A DNA stretch of 64,000 bases from Bog-756 sp963718405 (GTDB taxonomy: Bacteria; Actinomycetota; Acidimicrobiia; Acidimicrobiales; RAAP-2), in assembly GCA_963718405.1 (NCBI GenBank), contig CAVQYZ010000002.1, positions 558,001 to 622,000 of the forward strand, written 5' to 3'. This document shows, one piece after another, positions 50,418-61,886 of this stretch. Within the stretch, counting starts at the first letter, position 1; every line of letters starts with the position of its first letter. Both the position numbers and the translations under genes were made by a program. The notes beneath the pieces were generated by a model, which saw only the letters and a list, made by a program, of their open reading frames with translations, was not told where the DNA came from and did not search any database.

Positions 50418-52799
50418 TCAGCCGGTGGTGCCGTCCGCGGCCGTCGGACCATCGGTTGCAGCGATGTCGGCCATCATCTTTTCGACGTCATCAGGGGCAA
50501 GAGGGGGGCTGAAGAAGTAGCCCTGGGCCGTGGTGCATCCGCGCTGCAGGAGGATCCTGCTCTGCAGGGAGGTCTCGACCCCTTCGGCCACGCAGTTCAG
50601 CCCCAACCGGTCAGCCATGGAGATGATGGCCGACACGAGCGTGTTGTTGTCGCCATCGGGCCCGAGGACCTGGACGAAGGACTGGTCGATCTTGAGGGTG
50701 CTCACCGGGAACGAACCGATCCGGTTGAGCGAGGAGTTGCCGGTCCCGAAATCGTCGATGGTGAAGCGGACCCCGAGCCGGCGCAGCCGGTCGATGTTGT
50801 CCCGTGCCGGCCCGGCCCGGTCGAGCACCACCCGCTCGGTGATCTCGAGCTCCAGCAGGGAGGGGTCGATGCCGGTCTCTTCGAGCGTCCGGTCGATGTT
50901 CTCGAACAGGTCGGGACTGGCCAGGTCCCGTGAGGCCAGGTTGACCGACATGCGCAGCGGCGTCAGGCCGTGGTCGATCCAGGTGCGGGCCTGATGGCAG
51001 GCCTGCTCCAGAACCCACGAGTCCAGGGCCACGATCAGGTCGCTCCGCTCCGCCAGGGAGATGAACGAGGACGGCTCGAGGAGTCCGAACCTGGGGTGAT
51101 GCCAGCGGACCAGCGCCTCCACCCCGACCACCTCGCCGCTGCGTAGGTCGACGTAGGGCTGGTAGAGCACGAAGAACTCCTCGTGCTCGAGAGCGTGGAC
51201 CAGGTCGGCGTACAGGGTCTCCTCATCGATGTCCAGCCTTCCCAAGCCGTCGGTGACCACCGACCCCGAGAACATCTGGAAGGCGTTGCGCCCCCGACTC
51301 TTGGCCCGGTACATGGCCTCGTCGGCCCGACTGAGCAGCTCGTCGTAGGAGTCCCCGTGGTCCGGGGCCATGGCGATCCCGAGGGAAGCGGACGTCTCGA
51401 CTTGGACGCCCGAGACGTCGAAGGGGGTGCTCATGGCCTCGAGCGCCCGCTGGGCCAGCTGGTCGATGGACAACTGATCGGAGAGCCCGGGCAACAGGAT
51501 GGCGAACTCGTCGCCGCCCACCCGGGCCACGGTGTCCTGTCGGCGGACCGTGTCGACCAGCCGCTCGCTGACCTGCTGGATCAAGTCGTCGCCGGCGGCA
51601 TGGCCCAGGCTGTCGTTGACCGCCTTGAAATGGTCCAGATCGACGAAGAACATGCACACCGGCTCACCCACCCGGCGTGACCGCACCAACTCCTGTTCGA
51701 CCCGGTCCTCGAACAACCGACGGTTGGGCAGGCCGGTCAGGGCGTCGTGCCAGGCCAGGTGCGAGACCCGCTCCAACAGCTCCAGGTTCTGGAGGGTGGT
51801 GGCGGCCTGGTCGGCCAGACCGGACAGGCGCTCGTGCAGATCGGCATCCCGGATGGTGGCCAGTGAGGAGTCCCGCCCGAAGTTGGCCGCTATGACTCCC
51901 AGGAAGTGGCCACCGGCGACGAGCGACGCCACCACCGAGGCCTCGGTCCCGGACCGCTCCAACAAGGTCGCCAGGGCGGGGTCAGCGGTCGTCTCGTCGA
52001 GCACGATCACCGACCTCGAGTTGACCAACTGGGCGATCAGCGGGTTGTCGGGGCCCACGCTCAGCGGGCGGCCTTCCGGGGAGGGCGGATCCACTCGGCT
52101 CAGACCTGGTTCCCGCTCACTCAGGTCCCCGAACCGTTCCACCGGGTGATCCTCCGGCGCCACCGCCATGATGGGCACCAACGAGCCGTCGGGGGCCGGC
52201 CTGCCCCTGGTCCAGGCACGCGGTACCAGCTGGCCCCGGCGGGCGTCCCACAGGTACATGGTGGCCTGGGCGCACTCAGTCATCGCCGGCACGGTGTCGA
52301 CCACCAGTTGGAGCAGGTCGGCCAGCGAGGTGACCTGGGAGAGCGATTCGGAGAACGAGAGCAGGGTCCGGGCCGTGGCATCGCTCCGCTTGGCCTCAGT
52401 GAGCACGGTGAAGACGTCGAGGGAGGCTGCGGCGTACTCGGCGAACAGCCGCAGCACCTTGGCTTGCGAGTCGGTGTGGACCGTGCCCGGCGGGTGGAAC
52501 TCGGCCAGTCGTCCGTACAGCCGGTGGGAAGAGGCGATATCGACAATGAGTCGCGATCCGGCGTCGTCGTCGGGATGCTCGCGCCACAGCTCGGCCGCGG
52601 CGATCTGGGCCTCGTCGGGCTCGAGGCCCCGGTAGTGGAGCTGAATGGCGGTGCCGGCCCGGACCCGGAGCATCAGCAGGTAGCGGGGGGAGGCCACCAC
52701 GGCATCGGCCCGGGCCGCGATCTGGGACAGCAGGGATTCGACATCGGCGCTCACCAACTCCGTGGCCGTGGAGAACGCTCCTTCGATGAGCGCGCTCAT
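50418..52799 (-). CDS. GAF-GGDEF-EAL protein (cyclic-di-GMP turnover)
   Basis: 793 residues from the ATG at 52799. Two GAF-like sensory regions (about 30-165 and 170-330) precede a GGDEF domain (DALTGLPNRRLFEDRVEQEL; GGDEF near residue 426 in VARVGGDEFAILLPG) and an EAL domain (VGVEALVRWHHPRFG near 560, NLASRDL, DDFGTGNSSLNRIGSF). The inhibitory RxxD site (RRQD) is present. Catalytic residues look intact in both domains. The same frame runs on upstream for over 50 codons without a start codon, in an acidic/Arg-rich sequence, so the N-terminus is uncertain. The V4R gene precedes it by 145 bp on the same strand. Confidence 0.9.
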   Translation of the reverse strand: MSALIEGAFSTATELVSADVESLLSQIAARADAVVASPRYLLMLRVRAGTAIQLHYRGLEPDEAQIAAAELWREHPDDDAGSRLIVDIASSHRLYGRLAEFHPPGTVHTDSQAKVLRLFAEYAAASLDVFTVLTEAKRSDATARTLLSFSESLSQVTSLADLLQLVVDTVPAMTECAQATMYLWDARRGQLVPRAWTRGRPAPDGSLVPIMAVAPEDHPVERFGDLSEREPGLSRVDPPSPEGRPLSVGPDNPLIAQLVNSRSVIVLDETTADPALATLLERSGTEASVVASLVAGGHFLGVIAANFGRDSSLATIRDADLHERLSGLADQAATTLQNLELLERVSHLAWHDALTGLPNRRLFEDRVEQELVRSRRVGEPVCMFFVDLDHFKAVNDSLGHAAGDDLIQQVSERLVDTVRRQDTVARVGGDEFAILLPGLSDQLSIDQLAQRALEAMSTPFDVSGVQVETSASLGIAMAPDHGDSYDELLSRADEAMYRAKSRGRNAFQMFSGSVVTDGLGRLDIDEETLYADLVHALEHEEFFVLYQPYVDLRSGEVVGVEALVRWHHPRFGLLEPSSFISLAERSDLIVALDSWVLEQACHQARTWIDHGLTPLRMSVNLASRDLASPDLFENIDRTLEETGIDPSLLELEITERVVLDRAGPARDNIDRLRRLGVRFTIDDFGTGNSSLNRIGSFPVSTLKIDQSFVQVLGPDGDNNTLVSAIISMADRLGLNCVAEGVETSLQSRILLQRGCTTAQGYFFSPPLAPDDVEKMMADIAATDGPTAADGTTG

Positions 52800-52944
52800 C
52801 CGGACCAGTTCGGCTCTCAGCTCCTCGACCTCGGATTGGCCGGAGGACTCGGGCTCGGGCTCGGACTCGATGAGGGTGGTCCGGTCCAGCCCCCGCCATA
52901 GGGCTCGGTCAGGACGGGACTCGGCCGACCGTTCTCGCTCCCGC

Positions 52945-53652
52945 TCACCGGGACTCTGGCCGGTGAGGTCCCGGGTCCCGGCTGGTCCGGTCGCTGCGGT
53001 CCAGGTGCTCGACGGCCGCCTCGGGTGCAGGGTCCTCCGCGGTCTGGCCCTCAGGCGCTTCCCAGCTCAGTGCGTATCGGCAGGTGCGCCCCCCGCGGGC
53101 GCCGCACTCGTGCTCGCTGACCAGGGCCCGGCCCGCGCCGTAGAGAGCGGGAACCTGCGAAAGCAGTCCCCTGGTCATCTCGCACAGGTGGGCGTGGCGC
53201 TCTTCCTCGAAGCGGGGGGACACCTCGATCAGGGCATGGTCGGCGGTCACTTCGAGCGCCACCGCATCCGACGTACCGTCGAAGTGGCCGACCAGGGGCG
53301 TGACATGTTTGAACGCCGACTCGGGCGAGCCCAGGGCCCGCAGGCGATTGACGAAGCCGGTGCCGTCGTCGGCGTAGAGGAGACCTTCTCCCACATGCAG
53401 GCCCACGGCACCGTCCCCGGTCACCAGGGCCGCCGCGTTGAACAGGGCCACCGTCTTGTCGAGCGGGCTCCACCCGGTCATGTCCCCCAAGGTGGCGAAG
53501 GACCGGCCGTCGTCGGCCAGGGCCAGCGCCTGGGCCACCCCGACGTCGCCGTTGAGGCGGCGTACCAGGGCCAACAGGACGTGGACGACCACGCCAGAGA
53601 CCTCACCTCGGTCAGCAGTGCTGCCGGGCGTCTGTTCAGCCTCAACAGTCAT
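52945..53652 (-). CDS. V4R-domain sensory protein
   Basis: 235 residues. The C-terminal half is a V4R (4-vinyl reductase) domain: VALEVTADHALIEVSPRFEE, HAHLCEMTRGLLSQVPALYG and the closing HECGARGGRTCRYALSWE, with Cys and His residues typical of this small-molecule-binding domain. The N-terminal half (GWSPLDKTVALFNAAALVTG) resembles the heme/BLUF-linked NIT-like helical region seen with V4R. The acidic C-terminal tail probably links to other parts. It is upstream of the GAF-GGDEF-EAL gene and likely supplies a signal to it (inference). Confidence 0.75.
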   Translation of the reverse strand: MTVEAEQTPGSTADRGEVSGVVVHVLLALVRRLNGDVGVAQALALADDGRSFATLGDMTGWSPLDKTVALFNAAALVTGDGAVGLHVGEGLLYADDGTGFVNRLRALGSPESAFKHVTPLVGHFDGTSDAVALEVTADHALIEVSPRFEEERHAHLCEMTRGLLSQVPALYGAGRALVSEHECGARGGRTCRYALSWEAPEGQTAEDPAPEAAVEHLDRSDRTSRDPGPHRPESR

Positions 53653-53799
53653 CGCTCGTTATTCAACCCCTCGGCACCACGGCCGCAAAGCACTCGGCAA
53701 ACTCGCTCGTGCCCCTATCTTCGACAGACCTGGGCCTTTTCTTTACCAGTCGGCCCTGGGGCGGACCCTGCCAGGACCTGGCCATCTACACTTGACGCT

Positions 53800-54288
53800 A
53801 TGAGCATCTACGACCCTTCTCTGCACTCCCTGACCGGCGATCCGGCTTCGGTCGGCGACTACCGGGGCAAAGCCCTACTCGTGGTCAACGTGGCCTCGAA
53901 GTGCGGGCTGACCCCCCAGTACGAGGGGCTCGAACGCCTCCAGAAGACCTACGGCGACCGCGGCTTCACCGTCCTCGGCTTCCCGTGCAACCAGTTCGGG
54001 GAGCAGGAGCCCGGTTCGTCCGAGGAGATCGCCACCTTCTGCTCCACCACCTACGGCGTGAGCTTCCCCATGTTCGAGAAGGTGGAAGTCAATGGCGACG
54101 GCCGCCATCCGGTCTACGAGGAGTTGGTGGCGTTCCCCGACGCCGATGGCGACGCCGGCGACATCCAGTGGAATTTCGAGAAGTTCCTGGTCTCCCCGGA
54201 GGGGGAGATCGTCCAGCGCTTCCGGCCCATGGTCGACCCCGAGGCCCCCGAGGTGATCGACGCCATCGAGGCCACGCTGCCGGCCTGA
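53800..54288 (+). CDS. Glutathione peroxidase family protein
   Basis: 162 residues from the ATG at 53800. Catalytic tetrad region: the peroxidatic Cys in NVASKCGLTPQYEGLE (Cys, not selenocysteine), Gln in FPCNQFGEQEPG, and WNFEKF. Cys-type members usually take electrons from thioredoxin, which suits an actinobacterium lacking glutathione. TACACT ends seven bases before the ATG, a leaderless-type promoter; it is divergent from the V4R gene. Confidence 0.93.
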   Translation: MSIYDPSLHSLTGDPASVGDYRGKALLVVNVASKCGLTPQYEGLERLQKTYGDRGFTVLGFPCNQFGEQEPGSSEEIATFCSTTYGVSFPMFEKVEVNGDGRHPVYEELVAFPDADGDAGDIQWNFEKFLVSPEGEIVQRFRPMVDPEAPEVIDAIEATLPA

Positions 54289-54332
54289 TCACCGCCTGGC
54301 ACCCCGGCCGGCCAATCCACCCAGGAGGGCGC

Positions 54333-55163
54333 ATGTCGGTTTCACCGGGCAACAACGAGGCGGTGGTGGACCAGATGACCCAGGTGTGGGTGTCGCTGGC
54401 CAGCGCCTGCGAAGGGGTCCGGGCCCCCCAGTGGGATCTGCCCACCGACTGCCCGGGATGGACCGTCAAGGACCAGCTTTCCCACCTGATCGGCATCGAG
54501 CGGTTGTTGCTCGGTGATCCTGCTCCACCCCCGCTCGCGGCCATCCCGGATCACGTGACCAATGCCTTCGGCGAGTTGAACGAGGCCTGGGTGGACGCCC
54601 GCCGGCCCCGCCCGGGAGAGGAGGTCTTGGAGGAGTTCGTCGAGGTCACCAACCGGAGGCTCGACGCCCTCGGGACCATGCCCGCCGCCAAGTTCGACGA
54701 GATCGGGTGGAGCCCGGTCGGTCAGGTCCCCTACCGGGAGTTCGTGGAGACCCGGATCCTCGATACCTGGGCCCATGAGCAGGACATCCGTCGGGCCCTC
54801 AGCCGGCCCGGTGGGCGCAACGGGGTGGGTGAGGCCGTGACCCTCGACCGCTGTGCCCGGTCGATGCCCTTCGTGGTGGGAAAACGGGTGGCGCCTCCCG
54901 ACGGGACCACGGTGCTGTTCAGCGTGGTCGGGGTCATGGGCCGGAAGGTGGGCGTACGGGTGGACGAGGGACGGGCGTCGTTGGTCCCCGATGATCCCGA
55001 TGCCAAGCCCTCGGTAACGCTGAACATGGACCAGGAGGCGTTCTGGCGGCTCGGATTCGGGCGGGTGGCGCCGTCAAGGGTCCTGGCCACCGGACAGGTG
55101 CAGATCGAGGGAGATGTGGCCCTCGGCCACCAGGTGCTGGAATCCATGGCCTTCATGATGTGA
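54333..55163 (+). CDS. Maleylpyruvate isomerase family mycothiol-dependent enzyme
   Basis: 276 residues. The DinB-like metal-site pattern is plain: DCPGWTVKDQLSHLIGIERL (first His), and TRILDTWAHEQDIRRALSRP (second and third positions in WAHEQDIR). The C-terminal domain (VFFSVV-like strand pattern, ending LGHQVLESMAFMM with a preceding SCP2-like Asp-Gln pattern) matches the TIGR03084-type proteins. AGGAGGG lies just before the ATG at 54333. The cofactor mycothiol is inferred from the family. It follows gpx by 44 bp, perhaps one stress-related unit. Confidence 0.85.
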   Translation: MSVSPGNNEAVVDQMTQVWVSLASACEGVRAPQWDLPTDCPGWTVKDQLSHLIGIERLLLGDPAPPPLAAIPDHVTNAFGELNEAWVDARRPRPGEEVLEEFVEVTNRRLDALGTMPAAKFDEIGWSPVGQVPYREFVETRILDTWAHEQDIRRALSRPGGRNGVGEAVTLDRCARSMPFVVGKRVAPPDGTTVLFSVVGVMGRKVGVRVDEGRASLVPDDPDAKPSVTLNMDQEAFWRLGFGRVAPSRVLATGQVQIEGDVALGHQVLESMAFMM

Positions 55164-55268
55164 CGTCGGTCCGCGGGGCCGCCGGGCAAGGCTGTCACGG
55201 GGGACGAGGCACCTTCGCCCCCTGCGGGAAAGTTGAGTCCCCCGGTACCGGTACACTCGGCAATTCGT

Positions 55269-56611
55269 ATGCGAGCCACAGCCGAACCCGAAGAGGGCAA
55301 CAAGGTCCGTCTCTCCGTCGAGATCGAAGAGGCGGAGATCGATGAGGCCCTCGATGAGGTGATCCGCCGACTGGCCCGGGACCTCCGGGTGCCCGGGTTC
55401 CGACCCGGCAAGGTGCCCCGCCGGGTCATCGAGGCCCGCATGGGCGGGGCGGCCGCCTTGCGGAGCGAAGCGCTGCGTGAAGCGCTGCCGACCTTTTACG
55501 CCCGGGCGGTCAGCGACACCGAGGTCGACCCCATCGACCAGCCGGAGATCGACATCACATCGGGTGATGACTCAGGGCCGGTCTCCTTCGACGCCGTCGT
55601 GCTGGTCCGGCCCACCGTGTCCATCCCCGGATACCAGGGACTGCAGGTCACCCTGCCCAGCCTGAAGGTAACCGACGAAGAGGTCAACGCCCAGATCGAC
55701 CGCATGCGTGCCACCTCGGGGGAGTTGGTCGAGGTGGCCCGACCGGCCCAGAACGGCGACCAGGTCACCATCGACATCCACGGCACCCGGGTCGGCGGTT
55801 CCGGTGACGACGACGACCTCGACGCCCAGGACTATCTCTACGAGGTCGGGAGCGGGGTGGTGGTCCCCGAGCTCGACGACCAACTGCGGGGGGCCAAAGT
55901 CGGCGACATCTTCACCTTCGACTCGACCACCGGCCCCGACGACCAGGCCGTTTCGTTCCGGGTGCTGGTGAAGGACGTGAAGGAGCTGGTGCTTCCCGAG
56001 GAGAACGACGAGTGGGCCTCCGAAGCCTCCGAGTTCGACACGGCGGCAGAGCTGCGGGCCGATCTCACCAAACAGCTGGGCCGGCGTCACATCGTCCAGG
56101 CTCAGGTGGCCCTGGAGCAGAAGACCGCCGACGCCCTGGTGGAGCTGGTAACCGAAGACATCCCCGACCAGTTGGTGGGGGAGGAGGTTCGTGAGCGGAT
56201 TCACGACCTCAACCACCGCCTGGACAGCCAGGGGATGAGCCTGGGTCAGTTCCTAGGGGCCACCGGCCGCGATGAGCGGGAGTTCCTCGAGGAGCTCCGT
56301 AGCGGCGCCCTGCGCAGCGTGAAGCTCGACCTGGCTCTCCGGTCATTGGTCGAAGAGGAGGACATCGAACTCACCGACGAGGAGTTCGACGAGGAGCTGG
56401 CGGCCATGGGCGAACGGCTGGAGATGGACGTCGACGAGGTGCGGGGGCAGTTGGAACGGTCCGGACGCCTCCCGGCGGTACGCTCGGACAGGCGCAAGGT
56501 GAAGGCCATGCGTTGGCTGGTCGACAATGTCGAGTTGGTCGATGAGGACGGGGAGCCCGTGTCACGGGACGACCTGCAGGTGAATGAGGGCAAGGACGAG
56601 GAGGACCCGGA

Positions 56612-56615
<4 letters not shown>
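55269..56615 (+). CDS. tig: Trigger factor
   Basis: 448 residues. Ribosome-binding N-terminal domain with the signature VPGFRPGKVPRRVIEARMG; PPIase domain (NGDQVTIDIHGTRVG, GVVVPELDDQL); C-terminal helical chaperone domain. It folds nascent chains on the ribosome and has peptidyl-prolyl isomerase activity. TACACT at 55252-55257 precedes the ATG by 11 bases, with no Shine-Dalgarno sequence, suggesting a near-leaderless mRNA. Its TGA overlaps the clpP GTG, so tig and clpP are coupled. Confidence 0.95.
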
Positions 56616-57265
<650 letters not shown>

Positions 57266-57310
57266 CCCACTCGATGGGACCCGAGGACCTGCCGGTGGCA
57301 GGGCAGCAGC

Positions 57311-57475
57311 TAGAGTTGAGCTTCTGGACAACCGGAGCCACTTCCGGTAGCACCGCAGGGCAGTGCGGACGGGGATCCTGCTCCGCACCTTGGGGAACAA
57401 AAGGTCGGGCACACAGGAAGCAGCATGCACTGATGACCAACACGGACCGCTGACAGAAGGACACGAGGAACCGAC
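57311..57475 (+). promoter_or_regulatory. clpX promoter and hairpin-containing leader
   Basis: TAGAGT at 57311-57316 could be a -10 box, leaving a leader of about 150 nt. Two hairpins are visible: ACCGGA/TCCGGT (57331-57348, six-base loop) and GTGCGGA/TCCGCAC (57363-57388, twelve-base loop). The long leader is unusual in a region where most genes lack leaders. Confidence 0.45.
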
Positions 57476-58759
<1,284 letters not shown>

Positions 58760-58779
58760 GCCACTTCGTTCCGGGCACC

Positions 58780-60156
58780 GTGACGCCGTCGCCCCCGGAC
58801 GACCCGGACTCCGGTGTCCACCCCCACGACCGCAACGTGACCTTCGACGATCTCCCCCACGCCCTGGCCTGGCTGGACGCCCACATCGACTTCGAGTCCA
58901 ACATGCCATCGAGGCGTTCGGTGCCCACCCTGGACCGGATGCGGGCCCTGGCCGGACTGCTCGGCGATCCCCAGACGGCCTACCCGGCCATCCACATCAC
59001 CGGCACCAACGGGAAGGGCTCCACCGCGGCCATGACCACGGCGCTGCTCGGGGCCCAGGGCTTGACCGTCGGCACCTATACCAGCCCCAACCTGGTCCGG
59101 GTCAACGAGCGCATCGCCCGCAACGGCGAGCCCATCGATGACGGCGCCTTCGTGGACCTCCTCGAGTCGCTGGCCCGACTGGAGCAGCTGATGGAGGAGA
59201 CGCCGACCCGGTTCGAACTCCTCACTGCGGCCGCCCTGGCCTGGTTCGCCGACGAGGCCGTCGACGTGGCGGTGATCGAGGTCGGGCTGGGGGGCCAGTG
59301 GGACTGCACCAACGTGGTCGACGCCACCGTGGCCGTCCTGACCAACATCAGCTTCGACCACACCGAGGTGCTCGGTCCCACGCTCGAGGACATCGGACGC
59401 GACAAGTCCGGCATCTTCAAAGAGGGCAGCACCGTGGTCATCGGCGAGTCCGACCCCACCCTGGTGGCCCTGCTGCGACAGGCAGCGGAACGGGCCCGGG
59501 CCTCCGAAGTGTGGGTGAGGGGTCAGGACTTCGCCTGTACCGCCAACCGGGTGGCCGTGGGGGGGCGGCTGATCGACGTGCGGACCCCGGGGCGGGCCTA
59601 TGGCGAGCTGCTGGTTCCACTGCACGGCGCCCATCAGGGTGACAACGCCTCGTGCGCCCTGGCCGCGGTGGAGGCCTTCTTCGGTGCCCCGTTGCACGAG
59701 GATGTGGTCGAAGAGGCCTTCGCCTCGGTGCGGGTCCCCGGCCGGCTGGACGTGATCGGCCATCAGCCCCTGGTGGTGGCCGACGGAGCCCACAACGTGG
59801 CCGGCATGATCGCCCTGGCCCGTTCACTGGTGGAGGAGTTCGCGGTGGAGGGCGAGATGCGGGCGGTGGTGGGCATGCTCACCGGGCGGGACCCGACGGC
59901 CATGCTCGAGGCCCTGATGACGGCAGGGGTCCGCTCGGTGGTGGTATGCGCCCCCGACTCGCCCCGGGCCCTCCCGGTCGAGGTGGTAGCCGAGGCGGCT
60001 TCGGGCCTGGGGATGGAGGTCACCGTGGCCGGGAGCCCGGCCGCCGCCATCGAACTGGCCGTGGGCCGGGCCGGGCCGGACGACGGAGTGGTGGTGTGCG
60101 GCTCCTTGTACGTGGTGGCCGACGCCTTGCGCCTACTGGCCCGCCCCCCGCGCTGA
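58780..60156 (+). CDS. folC: Folylpolyglutamate synthase / dihydrofolate synthase
   Basis: 458 residues from the GTG at 58780, 20 bp after the clpX stop; GTG 58837 would remove an unconserved N-terminus. Mur-ligase-type P-loop HITGTNGKGSTAAMTTALL, TSPNLVRVNERI, IEVGLGGQWDCTNVV, NISFDHTEVLG with DKSGIF, and VADGAHNVAGM. It adds glutamate to folates. In many actinobacteria folC follows valS; here it directly follows clpX. Confidence 0.94.
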   Translation: MTPSPPDDPDSGVHPHDRNVTFDDLPHALAWLDAHIDFESNMPSRRSVPTLDRMRALAGLLGDPQTAYPAIHITGTNGKGSTAAMTTALLGAQGLTVGTYTSPNLVRVNERIARNGEPIDDGAFVDLLESLARLEQLMEETPTRFELLTAAALAWFADEAVDVAVIEVGLGGQWDCTNVVDATVAVLTNISFDHTEVLGPTLEDIGRDKSGIFKEGSTVVIGESDPTLVALLRQAAERARASEVWVRGQDFACTANRVAVGGRLIDVRTPGRAYGELLVPLHGAHQGDNASCALAAVEAFFGAPLHEDVVEEAFASVRVPGRLDVIGHQPLVVADGAHNVAGMIALARSLVEEFAVEGEMRAVVGMLTGRDPTAMLEALMTAGVRSVVVCAPDSPRALPVEVVAEAASGLGMEVTVAGSPAAAIELAVGRAGPDDGVVVCGSLYVVADALRLLARPPR

Positions 60157-60211
60157 CCGGATCCCGGGTACGTTCAGCACCCCGGGTCGGGTCGACTAGC
60201 CTGCCTCGCTC

Positions 60212-60622
60212 GTGGAACGCACTCTGGTCATCTGTAAGCCTGACGCCGTCGAACGGGGGCTGGTGGGCGAGATCATCGGCCGCCTGGAGCGCAAGGGCCT
60301 CCGCCTGGTGGCGGCCGAGCTGCGGGCCATCACCGTCGAGGTGGCCTCCTCCCACTACGCCGAGCACGACGGCAAGCCGTTCTACGAGAAGCTGGTGACC
60401 TTCATCACCCGGTCCCCGGCCATGGTGATGGTGGTCGAGGGCCCGGAGAACACCCACGCCTTCGTGAGGAGCCTCATGGGCGCCACCGACCCCCTGGCGG
60501 CCGCTCCCGGCACCATCAGGGGCGATCTGGCCCTCAAGATGAGCGAGAACCTGATCCACGGATCGGACTCGACTGAGGCCGCGGCCCGGGAGATCGCCCT
60601 CTTCTTCCCTGACCTGGACTGA
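60212..60622 (+). CDS. ndk: Nucleoside diphosphate kinase
   Basis: 136 residues, GTG start, with TAGCCT nine bases upstream as a leaderless-type -10. NDK signature: ERTLVICKPDAVERGLVGEI, PFYEKLVTFITRSPAMVMVV, GATDPLAAAPGTIRGDLAL and the phospho-His in NLIHGSDS. It balances nucleoside triphosphates. Lies between folC and the mre genes, 55 bp after folC. Confidence 0.97.
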   Translation: MERTLVICKPDAVERGLVGEIIGRLERKGLRLVAAELRAITVEVASSHYAEHDGKPFYEKLVTFITRSPAMVMVVEGPENTHAFVRSLMGATDPLAAAPGTIRGDLALKMSENLIHGSDSTEAAAREIALFFPDLD

Positions 60623-60638
60623 CGCCCGGGGTCCGCGG

Positions 60639-60662
60639 GCCGGGAGGTCCTGAACTCCCGGC
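60639..60662 (+). terminator. Hairpin after ndk
   Basis: Perfect 8-bp stem GCCGGGAG/CTCCCGGC with an 8-base loop, 16 bp after the ndk stop. There is no T-run, so it may be a GC-type terminator or a transcript-stabilising stem; possible -10 boxes for mreB (TACGCT, TAGCCT) follow. Confidence 0.5.
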
Positions 60663-60832
60663 AGGCTACGCTTGAGGGGCGACCTTGTTTCGGTCTGCCG
60701 ATTCCCCTAGCCTGAACGCCAGATGCAGCTGGTCACCGATGAGAGCCGAACTCGCGGTTGCCCTGGTGTCCAGGTGTGGACAGCCGCACCGCCCGAACCC
60801 CGAACCAACATTGACGGAGGAGTGCATCTCTG

Positions 60833-61864
60833 ATGCGCGACAACAGTTTCTCTCTGCTCGGCCGTGACATGGCGGTCGACCTCGGTACGGCCAACACCCT
60901 GGTCTACGTGCGGGGCCGCGGCATCGTCCTCAACGAGCCGTCGGTGGTGGCGGTCAATGTGAAGGACGGCCGACCCCTGGCGGTGGGAGCCGAAGCCAAA
61001 CGGATGATCGGGCGGACCCCCAGTCACATTCAGGCCATCCGGCCGCTGAAGGACGGCGTGATCGCCGACTTCGAGATCTGCGAGAAGATGCTCCGCTACT
61101 TCATCCACCGGGTCCACCAGCGTCGGTTCGCCAAACCCCGCATGGTGATCTGCGTGCCGTCGGGGATCACCGGTGTCGAGCAACGAGCGGTGATGGAAGC
61201 CGCCGAGTACGCCGGGGCCCGCAAGGCCTACATCATCGAGGAGCCCATGGCCGCGGCCATCGGGGCCGGCCTCCCGGTCCATGAGCCCACCGGCAACATG
61301 GTGGTCGACATCGGCGGAGGTACCACCGAGGTGGCGGTCATCTCCCTGGGCGGCATCGTGACCAGCCAGTCGATCCGTATCGGTGGCGACGAACTGGACG
61401 AGGCCATCGTCTCCTTCGTCAAGAAGGAGTACAGCCTGGCCCTGGGCGAGCGCACCGCCGAGGAGATCAAGATCGCCCTGGGCTCCGCCTACGAGCTCGA
61501 AGAGGAGCTCCATGCAGAGATCCGTGGACGGGACCTGGTGACCGGGCTCCCGAAGACCGTGGTCATCTCGACCCAGGAGATCCGCAAGGCCATCGACGAG
61601 CCGGTGGCGGCCATCGTCGACGCCGTCAAGGTCACCCTGGACCGGACCCCACCGGAGCTGGCCGCCGACATCATGGAACAGGGCATCGTCCTGACCGGGG
61701 GCGGTGCCCTGCTGCACGGGCTGGACAGCCGTCTCACCCAGGAGACCGGCATGCCCATCGTGGTGGCTCGTGACCCATTGAACTGCGTGGCTATCGGCAG
61801 CGGCCAGTGCCTCGAGGAGTTTGAGGCCCTCAAGCAGGTCCTCATCACCTCATCGGCTCGCTGA
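60833..61864 (+). CDS. mreB: Rod shape-determining protein MreB
   Basis: 343 residues, ATG with GGAGGAG upstream. Actin-fold motifs: phosphate-1 MAVDLGTANTLVYVRGRGIV, IVLNEPSVVAV, phosphate-2 VVDIGGGTTEVAVISLGGIV, adenosine motif IVLTGGGALLHGLD. MreB polymers guide lateral cell-wall synthesis, so the organism is probably rod-shaped or elongated. First gene of mreBCD-mrdA. Confidence 0.97.
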   Translation: MRDNSFSLLGRDMAVDLGTANTLVYVRGRGIVLNEPSVVAVNVKDGRPLAVGAEAKRMIGRTPSHIQAIRPLKDGVIADFEICEKMLRYFIHRVHQRRFAKPRMVICVPSGITGVEQRAVMEAAEYAGARKAYIIEEPMAAAIGAGLPVHEPTGNMVVDIGGGTTEVAVISLGGIVTSQSIRIGGDELDEAIVSFVKKEYSLALGERTAEEIKIALGSAYELEEELHAEIRGRDLVTGLPKTVVISTQEIRKAIDEPVAAIVDAVKVTLDRTPPELAADIMEQGIVLTGGGALLHGLDSRLTQETGMPIVVARDPLNCVAIGSGQCLEEFEALKQVLITSSAR

Positions 61865-61886
61865 ACGACCCGAGGCATCTTCACCC

